From the NCBI GenBank assembly GCA_016715505.1, contig JADJZY010000035.1, forward strand, positions 1-64,000: a stretch of DNA of 64,000 bases, written 5' to 3'. The stretch comes from Bacteroidota bacterium. Lineage in GTDB: Bacteria; Bacteroidota; Bacteroidia; Chitinophagales; Chitinophagaceae. Numbering within the stretch: the stretch's first letter is position 1; each line of letters begins with the position of its first letter. Shown here piece by piece: positions 59,275 to 64,000 of this stretch. Both the position numbers and the translations under genes were made by a program. The notes beneath the pieces were generated by a model. The model ran no database searches and was not told the DNA's origin. It was given only the letters and a program-made list of their open reading frames with translations.

Positions 59275-60312
59275 ATGAAACGACTTTTAATCTTATGTAT
59301 CCTCTTACTCATTCAGGATATCATACAAGCACAAAGAGAATATGCCATTTGTGATTCTACAACATATATGCTCAATTCCGATACAAGCATCATTGCCGGA
59401 AGACGACATTTGTATGTTTGGGCCAATAATGTGCTCAGTCCTTTATACGATTTTACAAATGCTGATACCAACGATTATATTCGGGATTTTGATATCGTCA
59501 AATCAGATTTGTGGTATACAGTTGTCGGGAGCAGATATATCGGAGCGCCTACGACATTGTATAAAAGTACCAATCGTGGAATGAGTTGGATACCGGATAC
59601 CAATCACTGGAATGCTTCCAATACACAATGGGTATCCCCACAGTTTTTGAAATCGATCAATAATCTGCAACACCTGAATGGAGACACCCTGATGATGTTT
59701 ATGCATTATTATGAATCCGGAATTCTTTATTCAACCGATTTAGGACAAACCTGGACCAAGTGGTTTGATAATTTAATTAGTCATTATCAGGGGATGTTTA
59801 AATGCCATAATCGTTATTATATTTACGGATATGAGGGGGATGCATTCAGGCTTTGGATGTTTGGATTTGATCAGTCTTTACTTTTTACTTCGGATAGCGC
59901 GGGTAAATGGAACTCTGCCAGTAATAATGGTTATCATCCACGATGCTCTCTACAAAACGATACCCTGAATTGTATTTATCCACCCCCCAATGTTTCCAGA
60001 TGTGGAAGCTATCAGTTTTTCAAATCTTATTTGGATGCCAACTGCTGGCCCCTGGGGATGGAGGATATCGAAACTCAACCAATAAATGTATTTCCGAATC
60101 CGGCTAATCAACAATTAATTCTGCAGGGTCGTGATTTGGAAAAGATACCAATCCATATCTGTGATTTATTTGGAAATCCTCGACCCGCGAGTGAGATAAG
60201 CTATTCCGGTGCTTCCGCCATGATTGGTATTGGTCATTTAAAGAAGGGGATATACATCTTGTCTTACTTCATCGAGGGGCGTCAGTATCGTACAAAATTT
60301 GTGAAAGAATAG
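59275..60312 (+). CDS. T9SS-secreted BNR-like protein
   Basis: 345 residues from ATG 59275 (MKRLLILCILLLIQDIIQAQ); an in-frame ATG at 59245 adds 10 basic residues. The body has Asp-box-like turns (STNRGMSWIPDT, STDLGQTWTKW) of a beta-propeller and an NCWPLG segment just before the T9SS type A sorting domain (INVFPNPANQQLILQG ... HLKKGIYILSYFIEG). The NCWPLG/NCWPVA segment also precedes the sorting domain in the Y array genes at 1-11430, hinting at a shared C-terminal cassette. Exported by T9SS; function unknown. Confidence 0.75.
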   Translation: MKRLLILCILLLIQDIIQAQREYAICDSTTYMLNSDTSIIAGRRHLYVWANNVLSPLYDFTNADTNDYIRDFDIVKSDLWYTVVGSRYIGAPTTLYKSTNRGMSWIPDTNHWNASNTQWVSPQFLKSINNLQHLNGDTLMMFMHYYESGILYSTDLGQTWTKWFDNLISHYQGMFKCHNRYYIYGYEGDAFRLWMFGFDQSLLFTSDSAGKWNSASNNGYHPRCSLQNDTLNCIYPPPNVSRCGSYQFFKSYLDANCWPLGMEDIETQPINVFPNPANQQLILQGRDLEKIPIHICDLFGNPRPASEISYSGASAMIGIGHLKKGIYILSYFIEGRQYRTKFVKE

Positions 60313-60572
60313 TGTTTTATCGAACCTTCAATTCCATGGATATTTCAGCTCCCCGGGATATCCATTGGAAGTAGAACTTTTCAGGAATGATAAAAATTTA
60401 TTCAAAAAGACGATACACTTATGAGACCAACCTGATCACTTACGAATTTGCGGGCGCAGAATTTAATGCGGAACAAACAACTGTTGTTCGCCTGTCGTCC
60501 ATTTGCGTATACATGGTCTGAGGTATACATCTTAGAAAAACATTGTTCATTTCTTAAAAACAATTTTTACGT

Positions 60573-62117
60573 ATGAAGTACTTCTTTTTACTCCTGAATA
60601 TCCTTTGTTGTCAGGAATTTTTATGGGGACAATCTTATTTGATCGACTCCAGTTTTGGGATTAACGGCGTGCAGTTTATTTCCACATCCCGCGAATTAAA
60701 TGCCATCGCATTGCGTTCGAATCAGGAATTGGTTTTTGCGGGTTATCAAATGATCCCCTCTTCCATCAATACCCGAATGGTTATCAATGCCTTGATGCCC
60801 GATGGTAGCCCGCTTGCTTCATTCGGATCAAATGGGACTCAAACTACGATGATCAATAACATGGATTATGCCTATGATTGCGCCGTTCAATCAGATGGTA
60901 AAATTATTGCGGTGGGTACACATTCCATTGGCAACACTTCATCAGGGCCGGCAGTTCAGTTTCCCTTCATTGCACGCTATCATTCAAATGGTGATTTGGA
61001 TTCTTCTTTCGCAACCAATGGTATTCGGAAGTTCACCCTGGGCACTGAAAGCAATTTTGCCAAGGTGAAGATTCTAGCAAGTGGAAAAATATTGGCAGCC
61101 GGCAATATCTTTAACGGACTCACGCTTCAATTTCTCCTCGCGCAACTCAATGCAGACGGAACTTTTGATTTGGGATTTGGAACCAACGGCTTGGTAATTT
61201 CTGCTTTTACAAATGATGTCGGTCTTTGGGAGTTAGATATTCTTCAGGATGGGAGTATAGTTGTGGCAGGTAATGAAGGCCCTTATGATCCCTCGCCCAA
61301 TCCCAATTTTGATATTCAAATGTGTTTAATGAAATTCAATAGCTTCGGCAAAGTCGATAGCAGTTTTGGTACAAATGGAATTGTATTTCATAATCCGGAT
61401 TTGTTCACGGATGATATCATTTTTAACCTACACGAACAAAGTGATGGTAAATTAATAGCTAGCGGTGTGGGGAATAATGCAGGTATGATTTTACGTTTTT
61501 TATCAAATGGTATTATAGATAGTACTTATGACGGAGATGGGATTAAAACACCGGGACATGTGGTTAGAGTAAGTGCTCTTCAACAAGATGATCAACTCAT
61601 TACAGCCAATGCATTTCTAAATGGTACTGGGCAGGATTTTAAACTGCTGCGTTATCGTAATGATGGAAGTTTGGATACGACATTTGGTATCAATGGAATG
61701 ATTCATCACGATTTGCCCGGTATCAGTAATTATAGTCATTATATGATATTGGATAGTGTGGGGGACATCATCGTATGCGGATTTTCAGATAGTACTTCCA
61801 TTGTTACTAAGTATAAAAAACAAGGGGCAGGACCCGCTTCAATTTTTAGTTCCATGAACAAGGCTAAAGATTTTTTTGTGTATCCTAACCCGGTCTTCAA
61901 TGAAATATCCTTTGTGGTGCCTGAAAACGTAACCGTTTCGGATCAATTTCAAATTTTGGATGCAAGTGGTAAGCTACTTCATCGGATAAATGCTTCCTCC
62001 ATCATGCCCATACAAACTCATACCTATCGTTTGCCGAATAAAGATTTAGCACCCGGCCAATATTATTTAAAATGGATTTCCAGGGGCGGTGTACAAACGA
62101 CTTCATTTCTGAAATAG
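60573..62117 (+). CDS. Delta-60 repeat T9SS-secreted protein
   Basis: 514 residues, signal peptide MKYFFLLLNILCCQEFLWGQ. The body has tandem delta-60 repeats of about 55-60 residues with recurring DSSFGINGV, ASFGSNGTQ, DSSFATNGIRKF, DLGFGTNGLV, DSSFGTNGIV, DTTFGINGMI and QSDGKIIAVG. This is a beta-propeller-like repeat of unknown function common in surface proteins. The C-terminus is a T9SS sorting domain (FFVYPNPVFNEISFVV ... LAPGQYYLKWI). Complete and isolated, with 260 bp upstream that show no other gene. Confidence 0.85.
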   Translation: MKYFFLLLNILCCQEFLWGQSYLIDSSFGINGVQFISTSRELNAIALRSNQELVFAGYQMIPSSINTRMVINALMPDGSPLASFGSNGTQTTMINNMDYAYDCAVQSDGKIIAVGTHSIGNTSSGPAVQFPFIARYHSNGDLDSSFATNGIRKFTLGTESNFAKVKILASGKILAAGNIFNGLTLQFLLAQLNADGTFDLGFGTNGLVISAFTNDVGLWELDILQDGSIVVAGNEGPYDPSPNPNFDIQMCLMKFNSFGKVDSSFGTNGIVFHNPDLFTDDIIFNLHEQSDGKLIASGVGNNAGMILRFLSNGIIDSTYDGDGIKTPGHVVRVSALQQDDQLITANAFLNGTGQDFKLLRYRNDGSLDTTFGINGMIHHDLPGISNYSHYMILDSVGDIIVCGFSDSTSIVTKYKKQGAGPASIFSSMNKAKDFFVYPNPVFNEISFVVPENVTVSDQFQILDASGKLLHRINASSIMPIQTHTYRLPNKDLAPGQYYLKWISRGGVQTTSFLK

Positions 62118-62184
62118 TATTAGAACTTGTCGGTCAAATGAGTGGTCAAAAGCACAATGTAGGTTGAGGTTAAATTCAAATAGT

Positions 62185-62553
62185 TCAAATATTTCGGATC
62201 AACCAATAACCCAATCCGACACAAAGCAGGCCGCCTATCACACTACCTGCAATATATAAAAGAGCCAACATCCATTGTTGATTTTGAATCATAACCAAAC
62301 ATTCTTTACTCAAAGCAGAGAAGGTGGTGAATCCGCCACAAAATCCGGTAGCACCAAATAACCAAAGGGCTTGGTTTTTTTCGCCCATACTGCTCCATCC
62401 AAATAAGATACCAATGATGAAGGAGCCAATGAGGTTGACCAACCAACTTGCCCAGGGCCAGGTATAAACTTCATTCCCAACCCATGTGCCAATGGCATAA
62501 CGAAATACAGAACCCAGTCCACCACCGATAAAAACAATGAATATGGCTTTCAC
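62185..62553 (-). CDS. crcB: Fluoride channel CrcB/Fluc
   Basis: 122 residues, four membrane helices. It forms a dual-topology dimer that lets fluoride leave the cell. Signature motifs: GGGLGSVFRYAIG at the N-terminus, WLVNLIGSFIIGILFG with the pore Asn, and GFCGGFTTFSALSKE with the sodium-site and phenylalanine-box residues. Complete. The typical fluoride riboswitch was not found upstream (62554-62744). Confidence 0.95.
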   Translation of the reverse strand: MKAIFIVFIGGGLGSVFRYAIGTWVGNEVYTWPWASWLVNLIGSFIIGILFGWSSMGEKNQALWLFGATGFCGGFTTFSALSKECLVMIQNQQWMLALLYIAGSVIGGLLCVGLGYWLIRNI

Positions 62554-62714
62554 GCGTTAAAGGTAAACATTGCCATCTTAAATTTAAATCCATCATCTAC
62601 AGTATAAGGTTATCTAAAAAAGAATATAAGCTTTTTGGTAACAGCAAAACTTTGTTTAAACTGCAAAAACGGGGTTAAATCTATTCTCCAACCTATTGAT
62701 AAAGCCTGAATCCT

Positions 62715-62722
62715 TATATTTA
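62715..62722 (+). promoter_or_regulatory. Candidate -7 element (TATATTTA)
   Basis: The same TATATTTAC motif as at 15307 and 37724, located 35 nt before the ATG at 62757 of the sensor gene. Confidence 0.35.
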
Positions 62723-62756
62723 CTGCTCATGCAATGAATATTTTGTGAATTCCGAC

Positions 62757-64000
62757 ATGACCAACCTGCTTTCGGCGGGAGGAATTTGGATAGGAATGGT
62801 TTTAATCTTTGCGCTGACTTCGCACTTCTTGCGAAAATCCAGCCTCATGTATGCCAAAGATTTATCTCCTTCCGGCCATTCTGCCGAACGATATCGATTG
62901 TATTTTCTGACATTGGCTATTTATCTGCCAGTGACAGAATTTGCTTTGCATGTATTCAAGGTTCGTTCGGAGAGTCAACTAGTTTCGAATTTAATGGTTT
63001 CGGCCATTTGTTTACTGAATTTTCTGAATAGCCGACGCGAAGGTTTTTTTCGAAAATACCTTTCGATAAGTTTTATGTTGGTTTACTCAGCGGCCATGGG
63101 TTGGACCATCACGCACATGATATCGGATTCAGTGGATATCGTCAGCATTTCGGAGTTTTCTCTTTTTCTGATGTTTGCCTATTATGTGTATCCTAGCGTG
63201 TCCAAAGTACTTATGGGTAGCCGGAATTTTGGCAACAATCTTCTTCGGCGCAGCATTTTTGGGTCATATTCAGGTGCAGGAATTATTGCTGATAGAGGTC
63301 ATCCTCATCATCACTACAGGGATTAATTTCTCACGCCATATCATTGATTCCCATGTGGATGATCAATTGCAACTGGCATTTAGTGCTTCGAATACCGGCT
63401 CTGTTTATAGTATTGGTTTGAAAAGCAATGGTCAAATCGTTTTTATGAGCTCCAATTGCCGCAAATTGTTCAGCATGGATCCTGATGCCGGAGATGTGAA
63501 TATTGAGCAGCTTTTGCGATTAACGCCCGAACAAACAGAACGCCTGCTTAGCGAAAACAACCAGCATCATTTATATGAATATTCTCAGACCGACGATACG
63601 ATGTTGAATATTCTTTGGCACAAAGGACCTCGTTCCGGTGATGTGATTTTACTGATTGGCACGGATGTTACCGAAGGAACACAATTAAGGCACCGATTAC
63701 AAACCGCTAATAACCGCCTCGAAGATTTGCTCCGCCATAGTGGTGATATCGTCATGGTTCTGGATAGTCAATACCAAATTACCGAATTGTTCGATAATCA
63801 AAAAATTCTTTTTCAACAGCGGGCTTCCCACTTTATTCATAAAGGGATTGATGAATTGGTATTCTCAGATGATGCCCGCAAAATATTGGTAGATACACTG
63901 GATACAGCCTGTTTGTCGGGCAGAAACGCCGAAGCCCAGTTTAAATATCTTCGCGAAAACAAAACACTATGGTTCAATTTTCGGGTGTCCACGATGTTTA
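62757..64000 (+). CDS. Membrane PAS-domain sensor protein, probably histidine kinase (one frameshift; cut by window end)
   Basis: Start ATG 62757 (MTNLLSAGGIWIGMVLIF); GTG 62745 is possible. About six to seven membrane helices form an N-terminal sensor (LYFLTLAIYLPVTEFAL, FLMFAYYVYPSV). Near 63210 the frame shifts by one base. It continues open to the window end with the last helices (LWVAGILATIFFGAAFLG, LIEVILIITTGINFS) and PAS-like domains (SIGLKSNGQIVFMSSNCRKL, HSGDIVMVLDSQYQITELF). The coiled segment GTQLRHRLQTANNRLEDLL links two PAS units. The kinase or output domain lies beyond 64000. The role is signal sensing at the inner membrane. Confidence 0.75.

Noticed and set aside
62554..62744. 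Fluoride riboswitch upstream of crcB
   Set aside because: The conserved riboswitch core is not visible on the minus strand upstream of the start.

Overview
The window looks like chromosomal DNA of a member of the Bacteroidota, probably Chitinophagales/Saprospirales-like. The evidence is: many secreted proteins ending in type IX secretion (T9SS/Por) C-terminal sorting domains (YPNPTTG...KGIYxL..); families typical of the phylum (DUF5686, DUF3667, DUF3857, DUF4369-TlpA, SprB-like and MopE-like modules, CDSNGN-type surface proteins); -7 elements resembling TAnnTTTG; and few Shine-Dalgarno sites. No rRNA, tRNA or CRISPR array was recognised.

Layout. 1-12000: a degenerate tandem array in which two T9SS-secreted gene families alternate (five Y copies of about 1.5 kb and four X tails), separated by about 240-bp repeats that carry hairpins. 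One X copy is split by an IS110-family element (6404-7619). Its left end encodes a readable bridge RNA whose target guides match the actual insertion site, and whose right donor guide matches its own left end. 12000-14300: two-component sensor kinase and OmpR-type regulator. 14300-19150: arginyl-tRNA-protein transferase, class C beta-lactamase-like hydrolase, DUF5686 outer-membrane protein. 19200-24600: molybdenum cofactor operon moaA-moeA-TSUP transporter-moaD-moeB-moaE-moaCB. 24700-30800: YdeI pair, GH5 hydrolase, TPMT-like methyltransferase, a strongly structured intergenic element, GH18 chitinase, anmK. 30800-44900: mutS, Bro-type antirepressor, VPS10/BNR secreted protein, MORN-like, DUF3667 and DUF3857 proteins, a polytopic membrane protein, aldehyde dehydrogenase, flavin-binding protein. 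44900-52500: an 1149-residue modular surface protein, two DUF4369-thioredoxin proteins, inorganic pyrophosphatase, alpha/beta hydrolase. 52800-60300: a co-oriented, partly overlapping cluster of secreted proteins of unknown function with a GH10 xylanase. 60500-64000: delta-60 repeat T9SS protein, fluoride channel crcB, and a PAS sensor protein cut by the window end.

Sequence quality. Single-base frameshifts interrupt many genes that should be intact (mutS, anmK, tauE-like, the kinase and others). By my own count outside the array, about 16 of 21 shifts are one-base losses, many in homopolymers. This points to residual assembly indels more than to real gene decay. The first 12 kb also carries stop-creating substitutions and truncations and is more likely truly degenerate.

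Functional themes: surface display and secretion through T9SS, glycan and peptidoglycan-fragment turnover (GH5, GH10, GH18, AnmK), Moco synthesis, and repeat-driven genome rearrangement. There is no SusC/SusD pair, so the glycoside hydrolases do not form a classical PUL here.
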